Source: an uncultured Dietzia sp. (GTDB taxonomy: Bacteria; Actinomycetota; Actinomycetes; Mycobacteriales; Mycobacteriaceae). Taken from it: a stretch of DNA of 41,605 bases. Position numbers and translations under genes: made by a program. The stretch lies in assembly GCF_937873725.1 (NCBI RefSeq), contig NZ_CALMYY010000063.1:1-41605 (forward strand), read 5' to 3'. Each line of letters starts with the position of its first letter. Within the stretch, counting starts at the first letter, position 1. Positions 17,262 to 24,047 of the stretch are shown piece after piece. The notes below the pieces were generated by a model. The model made no database searches and had not been told where the DNA came from. It worked only from the letters and a program-made list of their open reading frames with translations.

Positions 17262-18056
17262 ATGCAGCCGCACGACACCCAGCAACTGCCCGCCCACGAC
17301 CGTTCCGTCCACGACAGCCCCGCCCAGGTCCGCCCCGGCGGCAGGCGCCGCGGGCCGATGATCGCCCTGATCGCCGTCCTCGCGGTGGCGGCGCTGCTGG
17401 CCGGGCTGGTGGGGCTCGAGTTCGGGTTGCGCAACTCGATCCGGAACCAGATCCAGCAGGAGGTCACCGCCTCGCTCGGGTCCCCGGCGCAGGTCGAGCT
17501 GGGCGCCCGGCCGGTGCTCCTGTCGTACCTCACCCGGTCGCTCGGCTCGGTGCGGATCACCACCGACGGCTCCCCCGCGGACGGCGCGGCGGGCCCGGCC
17601 CCGGCGATCGACATCACCGCCGAGGGCGTCCGGTCGGAGGGCGACCTGACCTACGTGGACTCGCTGACCGGGACGGCGTTCGTCTCCGAGCAGGCCATGG
17701 CGACCGCGGCGCAGCAGGAGACCGTCGGCGGGGACAGTCTGCTCGCCGGCCTGGTGCAGGTCCGGGAGATCGTCGCCGACCCCGCGGCGGGGATGCTGCG
17801 GGTCTCGATCAGCGGGCTGGCGGAGGCGGTGGTGACCCCCCGGCTCGTCGGCGGAAACCTGGAGATGGAGCCCGAGCGGGCCTCGATCCTCGGGTTCCAG
17901 CTGCCGTCGTCGCTGCTCGGCGGCACCATCTCGATGATGGACTCCGCGCTCGCCGAGCTGCCCCGGGGCATCGAGCTGACCGGCGTTCGCGTGGTGCCGG
18001 GCGGCATGGCCGTGGATCTCAGCGGGCGGGACGTGGTCCTGGAGGCGGCCCGCTAG
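17262..18056 (+). CDS. DUF2993 membrane-anchored lipid-binding-like protein (Rv0479c-like)
   Basis: A 264-residue protein with a basic cytoplasmic start, one membrane segment (about 33-56, rich in Ala/Leu/Val) and an extracytoplasmic DUF2993 domain. The DUF2993 family includes LmeA, a mycobacterial lipomannan elongation factor. The domain shows ARPVLLSYLTRSLGSVRI, ITAEGVRSEG and GVRVVPGGMAVDLSGRDVVL. ATG at 17262 has a GACAAT box seven bases upstream. The last 49 bases, including the stop, occur again at 18276-18324, so the 3' end has been duplicated. Its place next to murB suggests an envelope role, which is inference. Confidence 0.85.
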   Translation: MQPHDTQQLPAHDRSVHDSPAQVRPGGRRRGPMIALIAVLAVAALLAGLVGLEFGLRNSIRNQIQQEVTASLGSPAQVELGARPVLLSYLTRSLGSVRITTDGSPADGAAGPAPAIDITAEGVRSEGDLTYVDSLTGTAFVSEQAMATAAQQETVGGDSLLAGLVQVREIVADPAAGMLRVSISGLAEAVVTPRLVGGNLEMEPERASILGFQLPSSLLGGTISMMDSALAELPRGIELTGVRVVPGGMAVDLSGRDVVLEAAR

Positions 18057-18324
18057 CCTCCTTTCGGCTTGCGCTGCCTTTCCGGCTTACGCTGCCCCCT
18101 CGGCCCGCTAGGCCCCCGGCTTGCGCTGCCTCCTCGGCTTGCGCTGCCCCTCCGGTCCCTACCCGCATCGCACCCCCGGCGATTGCGTACATTCCGCCCG
18201 CGCAGGCCGAAGGGGCAGCGCAGGCAGGCCGGGCAGCGCGGGCAGGCCGGGCAGCGCGGGCAGGCCGGGCGGGCGGGCCGTGGATCTCAGCGGGCGGGAC
18301 GTGGTCCTGGAGGCGGCCCACTAG
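18008..18324. repeat. 268-bp tandem duplication including the 3' end of the DUF2993 gene
   Basis: The segment beginning GGCCGTGGATCTCAGCGGGC at 18008 (inside the gene) recurs at 18276. The 49-base match to the stop codon has one substitution (CGCTAG against CACTAG) and is followed in both copies by the CGGCTTGCGCTGCC repeat. The second copy is a fragment without start or domain and is not a gene. Confidence 0.9.
18134..18224 (+). repeat. Dispersed intergenic repeat, copy B
   Basis: Reads CGGCTTGCGCTGCCCC - CGGTCCC - CGCATCGCA - GCGTACATTCC - GCAGGCCGAAGGGGCAGCG. The two ends (CTTGCGCTGCCCCT and GGGGCAGCGCAGG) are near complements, so the unit can fold as a hairpin. It is almost identical to copy C and clearly related to copy E. 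Confidence 0.85.
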
Positions 18325-18330
18325 CCCCCT

Positions 18331-18420
18331 CGGCTTGCGCTGCCCTTCCGGTCCCTACCCGCATCGCACCCGCGGCGATTGCGTACATTCCGCCCGCGCA
18401 GGCCGAAGGGGCAGCGCGGG
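18331..18420 (+). repeat. Dispersed intergenic repeat, copy C
   Basis: A near-identical copy of B, part of the 268-bp duplication. Differences are single bases, such as CTTCCGG for CCTCCGG and ACCCGCGG for ACCCCCGG. It is followed by extra GCAGCG units. Confidence 0.85.
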
Positions 18421-18477
18421 CAGGCCGGGCAGCGCAGGCGGGCAGCGCGGGCAGGCCGGGCAGGGCGGGCAGGGCGG

Positions 18478-18551
18478 GACGAAGGGGCAGCGCAAGCGGG
18501 CCGGGCGGGACGAAGGGGCAGCGCAAGCGGGCCGGGCGGGACGAAGGGGCA
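18478..18551. repeat. 31-bp tandem repeat
   Basis: The units starting GACGAAGGGGCAGCGCAAGC begin at 18478, 18509 and 18540 with period 31; the third is incomplete. The unit contains the terminal arm (GAAGGGGCAGCG) of the dispersed repeat, so the array probably grew from a repeat end. Confidence 0.85.
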
Positions 18552-18574
18552 GGGCGGGCAGGGCGGGCGGGCCG

Positions 18575-19273
18575 CTAGACCGGGAAGCCCTCCAGCACCG
18601 CGCGGCTTCCGCTCAGCCCCAGCCGGGTGGCGCCGGCGGCGATCATCGCGCCTGCGGTGTCCGCGTCGCGGATCCCGCCGGAGGCCTTGATGCCGAGCCG
18701 CCCGCCCACCGCCCGGTGCATGGCGGCCACCGCGCGCACGCTCGCGCCGCCGGCGGGGTGGAAGCCGGTGGAGGTCTTGACGAAGTCGGCGCCGGCCTCG
18801 GCGACCGCGCGGCACAGCGCCTCGATCCGCTCGTCCCCCGCCTCCTCGCCCAGCGCGCGGTGGAGGGCCGCGGTCTCGAGGATCACCTTGATCACGACGG
18901 GCGGGGGCACGGCGTCGCGCATGGTGAGCACGTCGGCCATCACCTCGTCGACCAGCCCTGCGATCGCCGCCCCGATGTCAATGACCATGTCCACCTCGCG
19001 GGCGCCCTGATCCACCGCGAGCCGTCCCTCCATGGCCTTGACCAGGGGGTGATGCTTGCCGGACGGGAACCCGGCCACCGTGGCCACGGTGAGGCCGCCG
19101 GCGCGGACCGGCAGCATGGCCGGGCTCACGCACACCGCCTTCACGCCGAGCTCGCGGGCCTCCTCGATGCAGGCCTGCACGTCCGCACGCGAGGCGTCCG
19201 GGGAGAGCAGGGTGTGGTCGATCATCGCCGCGACGCGGGCTCTGGTCAGGGTGTTCCGGGGGCTGGCGTCCAT
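18575..19273 (-). CDS. deoC: Deoxyribose-phosphate aldolase
   Basis: A 232-residue class I aldolase. It cleaves 2-deoxyribose 5-phosphate to glyceraldehyde 3-phosphate and acetaldehyde in deoxynucleoside breakdown. Seen: [46 protein letters not shown], the Schiff-base Lys in [14 protein letters not shown] and the assisting Lys in IKASGGIRD. The ATG at 19273 is taken because TAGGCT lies seven bases before it on the minus strand. Mycobacterial deoC (Rv0478) is in the same relative position. A 0.5 kb repeat field follows its stop. Confidence 0.95.
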   Translation of the reverse strand: MDASPRNTLTRARVAAMIDHTLLSPDASRADVQACIEEARELGVKAVCVSPAMLPVRAGGLTVATVAGFPSGKHHPLVKAMEGRLAVDQGAREVDMVIDIGAAIAGLVDEVMADVLTMRDAVPPPVVIKVILETAALHRALGEEAGDERIEALCRAVAEAGADFVKTSTGFHPAGGASVRAVAAMHRAVGGRLGIKASGGIRDADTAGAMIAAGATRLGLSGSRAVLEGFPV

Positions 19274-19280
19274 GCCGACC

Positions 19281-19319
19281 AGCCTAGCGGGGCTCCCCGA
19301 CACCCCTTGCTGGCACAAT
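19281..19319. promoter_or_regulatory. Divergent leaderless promoters deoC / purU
   Basis: In the 54-bp spacer, TAGGCT on the minus strand (19281-19286) is seven bases from the deoC ATG. CACAAT on the plus strand (19314-19319) is eight bases from the purU ATG. Neither start has a ribosome-binding site. Confidence 0.55.
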
Positions 19320-19327
19320 GACGACTC

Positions 19328-20194
19328 ATGTCACGCCGCTTCGTCCTCACGCTGGGTTGCCCCGACCGCATCGGCATCGTCGCCCGCATCGCCACGTTCC
19401 TCGCCGAGCTGGGCGGCACGATCGTGGAGGCGGCCTACCACGCGGACGAGGACTCGCGGTGGTTCTTCACCCGCCAGGCCGTGGACGCCGCGTCGATCGG
19501 GATGGAACTCGACGAGCTCCGCCGCCGCTTCGAGCGCGTGGCCGCCGAGCTGGGACCGGAGACCGACTGGCACATCGCCGACTCCGGCCAGCCAAAGGAC
19601 GTCGTCATCCTGGTCTCCAAGGACGGCCACTGCCTGCACGATCTGATGGGTCGGGTCGCGAGCGGCGACTACCCCGCCCGCATCCGGGCCGTGGTCGGCA
19701 ACCACGACACGCTGCGCGGCATGACCGAGGCGCACGGCATCCCCTTCCACCACGTGCCGTTCCCGGCGGATCCGGCCGAACGGGGCCCGGCGTTCGGGGA
19801 GGTGGCCGGGATCGTCGACGACATCGACCCGCACGCGATCGTCCTGGCCCGCTTCATGCAGGTCCTGCCCGACGAGCTGTGCACCCGGTGGACCGGGCGG
19901 GCAATCAACATCCACCACAGCTTCCTGCCGAGCTTCGTCGGGGCGCGCCCGTACCACCAGGCGCATACCCGCGGCGTCAAGCTCATCGGGGCGACCTGCC
20001 ACTACGTCACGGCGGACCTGGACGAGGGGCCGATCATCGAGCAGGACGTCATCCGGGTGGACCACGCCGCCACCGTGCAGGACATGGTGCGTCAGGGCCG
20101 CGACGCGGAGAAGCTCGTCCTGGCCCGGGGGCTGCGCTGGCACCTGGAGGACCGAGTGCTGGTCCACGACGCCCGCACGGTGGTCTTCACCTGA
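19328..20194 (+). CDS. purU: Formyltetrahydrofolate deformylase
   Basis: The 288-residue enzyme hydrolyses 10-formyl-THF to THF and formate, balancing the one-carbon pool. The N-terminal ACT domain (about 1-80) opens with [17 protein letters not shown]. The formyltransferase-like domain has [15 protein letters not shown], the catalytic Asn/His region [20 protein letters not shown] and the Asp in [15 protein letters not shown]. The ATG at 19328 follows a CACAAT box. It is convergent with the DUF2516 gene. Confidence 0.95.
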   Translation: MSRRFVLTLGCPDRIGIVARIATFLAELGGTIVEAAYHADEDSRWFFTRQAVDAASIGMELDELRRRFERVAAELGPETDWHIADSGQPKDVVILVSKDGHCLHDLMGRVASGDYPARIRAVVGNHDTLRGMTEAHGIPFHHVPFPADPAERGPAFGEVAGIVDDIDPHAIVLARFMQVLPDELCTRWTGRAINIHHSFLPSFVGARPYHQAHTRGVKLIGATCHYVTADLDEGPIIEQDVIRVDHAATVQDMVRQGRDAEKLVLARGLRWHLEDRVLVHDARTVVFT

Positions 20195-20251
20195 TCGGGC
20201 CCGTCGACCCCTCGGGGATCCGTGACGCCGGGCCGGCAGGCCTGCCCGGCC

Positions 20252-20533
20252 TCACCTGCGTCTGCCGCCGACCGCCGGCCTGACATCGGCGAAGAACACC
20301 CCGACCGCCACCATCGCGATCACGCTGAGGAACCCGAACGGTCGCAGGGCGAAGAGGACCCCCGCCAGCAGGCAGATGCCGATCCACGCCGGCTTGGGCC
20401 ACTTCCCCTCGACCGCGTACGCCGACGCCGGCGGGAGGATGGCCATCACCACACCGACCAGAGCCCATAGAACGAGAGCGGCCTGAACGGCCAACTGAAC
20501 CAGACCCCAGGTCCCGGGGAGCGCATCGATCAC
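20252..20533 (-). CDS. DUF2516 membrane protein (Rv0476-like)
   Basis: A 93-residue protein with three hydrophobic helices (LVQLAVQAALVLWALVGVVM, IGICLLAGVLFAL and SVIAMVAVGVFFA) around a short polar loop with KWPKPAW. It matches the small membrane protein next to hbhA in mycobacteria. GTG at 20533 is selected over the longer reading because TACACT (minus strand, 20541-20546) lies seven bases upstream. The function is unknown. Confidence 0.85.
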   Translation of the reverse strand: MIDALPGTWGLVQLAVQAALVLWALVGVVMAILPPASAYAVEGKWPKPAWIGICLLAGVLFALRPFGFLSVIAMVAVGVFFADVRPAVGGRRR

Positions 20534-20579
20534 ACGTGCCAGTGTAGGCGGATCGTCCGACGGTCCGCCCACGACGAGA

Positions 20580-20620
20580 ACCGCCCCCGGCCCGCTCGGT
20601 GGGAGCGGACCGGGGGCGGT
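20580..20620 (-). terminator. Strong stem-loop after the hbhA-like gene
   Basis: ACCGCCCCCGGCCCGCTC (20580-20597) pairs with 20603-20620 with one mismatch around the loop GGTGG. It starts 27 bases after the hbhA-like stop and precedes the DUF2516 promoter, so it separates the two transcripts. Confidence 0.8.
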
Positions 20621-20646
20621 CGGTGTCCGGCGTCAGCCGGGACGAC

Positions 20647-21639
20647 TCACTTGTCGTCGGACGAGACCGGCTTGGGAGCCGGAGCGGACGCCGGTGCGGC
20701 GGCCGGCTTGGACGCCGGGGCGGCCGGCTTGGCGGCCTGGCTCGCGGCGGGCGTGGTCGCCTTCTTGGCGGGCGCCTTCTTGGCCGGGGCCTTCTTGGCG
20801 GGCGCCTTCTTGGCCGGGGCGGTCCGGGCCTCGACCTTGGCGGCGCCGCTCTGGACCTCGTCCGAGACGGCGAACGCGGCGTCCTCGACGGTGTCGGCGG
20901 CCTTGTCCGCGGCGTCACCGACCTCCTCGGCGGCGTGGCGGGCGGCCTTGGACACGCGGCCGGCTGCCTTGACGCCGATCGAGCGGGTCTGGCGGGCGAC
21001 CGTACCGAGCGCCTCCTCGCCGAGCTCGACCTGCTCCTCGACGGCGCCGGCGGCGCGGGCGACCTGCTCGTTGACGCGGGCGAGGCCGGCCTCGAGCTGC
21101 GGGTTCTCCTCGCGCAGGCGGGCCACGACGTCCTCGCCACGCGCGGCGAGTCCACCGTAGATGCCGGCGGCCACCTCGACGTACGCGTCGGCGACCTTAC
21201 GCAGCTCCTCCGGGCGGAACCGGTTGACCAGCTCCTCGACCTCGGCCGGCAGGGCCTGGACCCGGTCGGGCACCTCGGTGACGCGGTTCTGCACGTCGGA
21301 CACGCGCTCGGTGACGCGGTTCTGCACGTCGGTCACCCGCTCGGTCACCTTGGTCTGCGCGTCGGTCACGGCCTCCTCCGCACGGCGGCGGAGGTCGGCG
21401 ACCAGGCCGGACACGGCCTGGACCGCGAGGTCGTTGATCCCGACGTAGGCGTACACCGGGGTGCGCACCGCGGCGAGCGCCTGGCCCAGCGGGCCCTCGA
21501 AGACCGGATCGTTGGCGGTGGACTTGCGCGGCGCGGTCTTGGCCGAGCTGGACACCTTCTTGGCGGCCTGGGCCTTGGTCGGCGCCTTGGCGGCGGCCTT
21601 GGCGGGGGCCTTCTTGGCGGTGGGCTTCTTGTCGGTCAT
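20647..21639 (-). CDS. hbhA: Heparin-binding haemagglutinin-like protein
   Basis: A 330-residue protein with a Lys/Ala-rich N-terminal tail (about 4-40), an HBHA core with GPLGQALAAVRTPVYAYVGI and a long coiled coil to about residue 250, and a C-terminal (PAKKA)n tail from about 273. The coiled coil contains a near-perfect 11-residue duplication (TERVTDVQNRV / TERVSDVQNRV). HBHA binds sulfated glycans through its Lys-rich C-terminus and also associates with membranes and lipid inclusions. Here both ends are Lys-rich, unlike M. tuberculosis HBHA. The ATG has AAAGGAG five bases upstream. It follows the XRE regulator gene, and a strong terminator follows it. Confidence 0.88.
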   Translation of the reverse strand: MTDKKPTAKKAPAKAAAKAPTKAQAAKKVSSSAKTAPRKSTANDPVFEGPLGQALAAVRTPVYAYVGINDLAVQAVSGLVADLRRRAEEAVTDAQTKVTERVTDVQNRVTERVSDVQNRVTEVPDRVQALPAEVEELVNRFRPEELRKVADAYVEVAAGIYGGLAARGEDVVARLREENPQLEAGLARVNEQVARAAGAVEEQVELGEEALGTVARQTRSIGVKAAGRVSKAARHAAEEVGDAADKAADTVEDAAFAVSDEVQSGAAKVEARTAPAKKAPAKKAPAKKAPAKKATTPAASQAAKPAAPASKPAAAPASAPAPKPVSSDDK

Positions 21640-21713
21640 GTCGACTCCTTTGATCAGTTGCGGGTGTTCAGTGGTGGTGTCGCGTGGCCCCGGGGGGCCG
21701 CCGTCGGACGCGC

Positions 21714-22232
21714 TCAGGGCACGTCGACGACCTGGTCGGCTGCCGTTGCGTTGTTGGTTCGGAACGACTCGTAGATCTCCACGAGCACCTCCCTCTGCCG
21801 CTCGGTGAGGTCCGGGGACGTCAGGATGGCATCCCTGACGGGGCTCCCCTGCTTCAGCTCGAGAATCCCCGCTCGGGCGTAGAGCACCTCCGCGGACAAC
21901 CTCAGACCTCGTGCGATCTGACCCAGGACCTCGGCGGACGGCTTGCGCAGCCCGCGTTCGATCTGGCTCAGGTACGGGTTCGAGACGCCGGCACGCTCGG
22001 CGAGCTGCCGGATGGACACCTCGGCCGCCTCCCGCTGTGCGCGGATGAACGACCCGACGTCCTGCGACTCGGACGGGCGCTTGTCGAGGTCACCCGGGAG
22101 GGCGCCGTCGTCATGACGGGGAACCTCGCCGGTCGGCTTGGTCCTCCGCGCGAGAGTCGCAGCGGTCGGTTCGACCACGTGCGTGGCGGTGGACTCCGTC
22201 TTGTCACTGCCTCGGCCACGTGTCTCGGCCAT
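21714..22232 (-). CDS. XRE-family transcriptional regulator (Rv0474-like)
   Basis: A 172-residue protein with a disordered N-terminal third and a Cro/CI-type helix-turn-helix (about 75-135): SFIRAQREAAEVSIRQLAER, AGVSNPYLSQIERGLRKPS and QIARGLRLSAEVLYARAG. A short helical tail follows. ATG at 22232 has GAGGAGGT eight bases upstream. It precedes the hbhA-like gene by 74 bp, the order Rv0474-Rv0475 of M. tuberculosis. A 22-bp palindrome overlaps its likely promoter, which suggests autoregulation. Confidence 0.88.
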   Translation of the reverse strand: MAETRGRGSDKTESTATHVVEPTAATLARRTKPTGEVPRHDDGALPGDLDKRPSESQDVGSFIRAQREAAEVSIRQLAERAGVSNPYLSQIERGLRKPSAEVLGQIARGLRLSAEVLYARAGILELKQGSPVRDAILTSPDLTERQREVLVEIYESFRTNNATAADQVVDVP

Positions 22233-22274
22233 GGAGTCCACCTCCTCTCGCCGTCCTTCATCGTCTACACACAA

Positions 22275-22307
22275 CGCTAGCAACCAGCGCTTGCTGCAGC
22301 AAGCGCT
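22275..22307 (-). promoter_or_regulatory. Palindromic operator over the XRE-gene promoter
   Basis: AGCGCTTGCTGCAGCAAGCGCT (22286-22307) is a perfect 22-bp palindrome. On the minus strand, TTGCTG inside it is followed after 17 bases by TAGCGT, a plausible -35/-10 pair. A dimer bound here would block the promoter, so it is the best candidate operator for the XRE protein. Confidence 0.7.
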
Positions 22308-22321
22308 ATCTGCGTCCCGGA

Positions 22322-22343
22322 CCGGTGTGGTTCGTCACACCGG
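22322..22343 (-). terminator. Stem-loop after the DUF445 gene
   Basis: CCGGTGTG (22322-22329) and CACACCGG (22336-22343) form a perfect 8-bp stem with loop GTTCGT, 19 bases past the DUF445 stop. It separates that gene from the XRE promoter. There is no T tract. Confidence 0.6.
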
Positions 22344-22362
22344 CTCGTCACACCCGGGAGGG

Positions 22363-23706
22363 TCAGAAGACGGCCTCGGAGACCAGGTGGATGACCAGCC
22401 CGGCGAGGGCGCCGACGACCGTGCCGTTGATGCGGATGAACTGCAGGTCCTTGCCCGCGAGCAACTCGATCTTGTCGGAGGCCTCGTCGGCGTCCCACCG
22501 CTCGACGGTCTCCGAGATGATCGAGGTGACCTCGCCGGCGTAGTTCTCGGCCACGTACGCGGCGGTGCGGGTCGTGTAGTCGTCGAGCCGCGCCCGGACC
22601 TTCTCGTCCCCCACCAGCATCTCGGACAGGCGGCGCAGCAGGTCGTCGATCTTGACCCGGAGGGTCGACGACGAGTCCTCGGTCGCCTCGACGATCATCC
22701 GCTTGGCCGCCACCCACGCCGACCCGGCGGCCCGCCTGACCTCCCCCCGGCTCATGACCTCGCGCTTGAACACCTCGAGCTTGGCCATGGTCGAGGGGTC
22801 GTGCTGGAGGTCGCGGGCGAAGTCCTCGGCGAACCCGATCAGGGCCAGCCGGACGGCGTGCTGCTTGTCCACCTTGATCTGCCAGGTCCACTCGCGCAGC
22901 TCCCGGTAGGCGCGGTCGGACAGGAGCTCGTTGACGAACTGCGGCGCCCAGGTGGGGGCCTTCTCGCGGACCCAGCGGTCGATGGTGACCGGGTTGGCCT
23001 CGACCCACTCGTGCGCCCGGTCGGCCATGAGGTCCAGCAGCGGCAGGTGCCGCCCCTCGTCGAGGAGTTCCGCGAGGATCCGACCGGCCGGGGGGCCCCA
23101 CTCGGGCTCGGCGATCCGCGCGACGATCGTGCGCTCGATGATCGCCACGGCGTCCTCGTCGCGCAGCACCGCGAGCACGGACCGGATGGCCTTGGCCGCC
23201 TGGTCGGACGCCAGCTCGCGGTGCCCGGGATCCTGCAGCCACTGCCCGGCCCGCTCGGGGATGCGCGCGCTCCGGACCTTCTCGCTCACCATCGCGGGAT
23301 CGAGGAAGTTCTCGCCCACGAACCCGCCCAGCGAGGTCCCCAGCTGGTCCTTCTTCTTCCGGATGAGGGCGGTGTGCGGGATCGGGATCCCCAGGGGGTG
23401 ACGGAACAGCGCGGTGACCGCAAACCAGTCGGCCAGTCCGCCGACCATCCCGGCCTCCGAGGCCGCGCGGACGTACCCCGCCCACGCCCCGGCACCGTTG
23501 TTCAGCGAGTACTCGGCGAACAGGTAGACTAGGCCGGCCACGACGAGAAAGCCCGTCGCGACCATCTTCATCCGCCGGAGGGCGGACCTGCGCTCCGCGT
23601 CGGTGTCCGGGTCCCCCGCCTTGAGCGCGGGACCGCCCGCCGCGGCGACCGGGTCGAGCGTCAGTGTGCGTCCTCGCGGCCGTGCCGACGGAACCCGGCC
23701 ATGCAC
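22363..23706 (-). CDS. DUF445 family membrane protein
   Basis: A 447-residue DUF445 protein. A membrane helix lies near residues 48-65 (VATGFLVVAGLVYLFA). The family hallmark GMVGGLADWFAVTALFRHPL, followed by IPIPHTALI, comes next, then a long helical soluble part and a C-terminal helix (INGTVVGALAGLVIHLV). Family members are thought to sit in the envelope; no activity is known. GTG at 23706 overlaps the upstream gene by 46 bp and has no clear ribosome site. ATG at 23571, just before the first helix, is the alternative start. Probably in an operon with the small membrane protein gene. Confidence 0.85.
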   Translation of the reverse strand: MHGRVPSARPRGRTLTLDPVAAAGGPALKAGDPDTDAERRSALRRMKMVATGFLVVAGLVYLFAEYSLNNGAGAWAGYVRAASEAGMVGGLADWFAVTALFRHPLGIPIPHTALIRKKKDQLGTSLGGFVGENFLDPAMVSEKVRSARIPERAGQWLQDPGHRELASDQAAKAIRSVLAVLRDEDAVAIIERTIVARIAEPEWGPPAGRILAELLDEGRHLPLLDLMADRAHEWVEANPVTIDRWVREKAPTWAPQFVNELLSDRAYRELREWTWQIKVDKQHAVRLALIGFAEDFARDLQHDPSTMAKLEVFKREVMSRGEVRRAAGSAWVAAKRMIVEATEDSSSTLRVKIDDLLRRLSEMLVGDEKVRARLDDYTTRTAAYVAENYAGEVTSIISETVERWDADEASDKIELLAGKDLQFIRINGTVVGALAGLVIHLVSEAVF

Positions 23707-23969
23707 AGTCCGAGCCCCACCAGGAAGACCACGACGTTGGCCACGATGGCGGCCACGGTCAGTCCGAGCGAGACGCCCATGCCGTCCATGTAGTAGCCGA
23801 GCGCGGTGATGGGCAGGCCCAGCATGCTCATGCTCAGCAGGAGGACGGCGGACCCGATGTAGACCAGATCCGAGTACAGCGGGTACACCGGCGACTCCGT
23901 GGTCGCGTACTCCGGGTAGTACTCCTCGACGATGGCGGCACCAGTGTGCGCGAGGGTCTGACCGGCCAT
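23661..23969 (-). CDS. Small membrane protein of unknown function
   Basis: A 102-residue protein with a polar N-terminus (EEYYPEYATTESPVYPLYSD) and two to three membrane segments (DLVYIGSAVLLLSMSMLGL, TVAAIVANVVVFLVGLGL). It ends in a His/Arg-rich tail. AGAGGA lies four bases before ATG 23969. It overlaps the following DUF445 gene by 46 bp, which implies co-translation. I do not recognise a named family. Confidence 0.75.
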   Translation of the reverse strand: MAGQTLAHTGAAIVEEYYPEYATTESPVYPLYSDLVYIGSAVLLLSMSMLGLPITALGYYMDGMGVSLGLTVAAIVANVVVFLVGLGLCMAGFRRHGREDAH

Positions 23970-24047
23970 GATGTCGTCCTCTTTCGTCTACTACCGATCC
24001 CGCGCCGCAGGGCCCGGGACTTGAATACCCCTGATCCTATTAGAACC

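Larger units (their letters stand above)
18057..18574. other. 518-base repeat field without genes
   Basis: Between the DUF2993 and deoC stop codons no open frame has coding character. The stretch consists of CGGCTTGCGCTGCC-type units (18061-18145), two full copies of the dispersed repeat, the duplicated gene tail, GGGCAGGCC/GGGCAGCGC arrays and a 31-bp tandem repeat. Most of it is inverted-repeat-rich and could fold strongly as RNA between the two convergent genes. Confidence 0.85.

Noticed and set aside
18276..18324. A second small DUF2993 gene.
   Set aside because: Only the last 16 codons of the real gene are present, as part of a 268-bp duplication. There is no start or domain.
18134..18551. 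A CRISPR-like array in the repeat field.
   Set aside because: Repeats are not evenly spaced, spacers are not unique sequences, units are intergenic hairpin pieces and no cas genes are present.
20647..20830. Histone H1-like DNA-binding tail as evidence for a nucleoid protein.
   Set aside because: The PAKKA tail alone would fit, but the coiled-coil core, the XRE neighbour and gene order match HBHA better.
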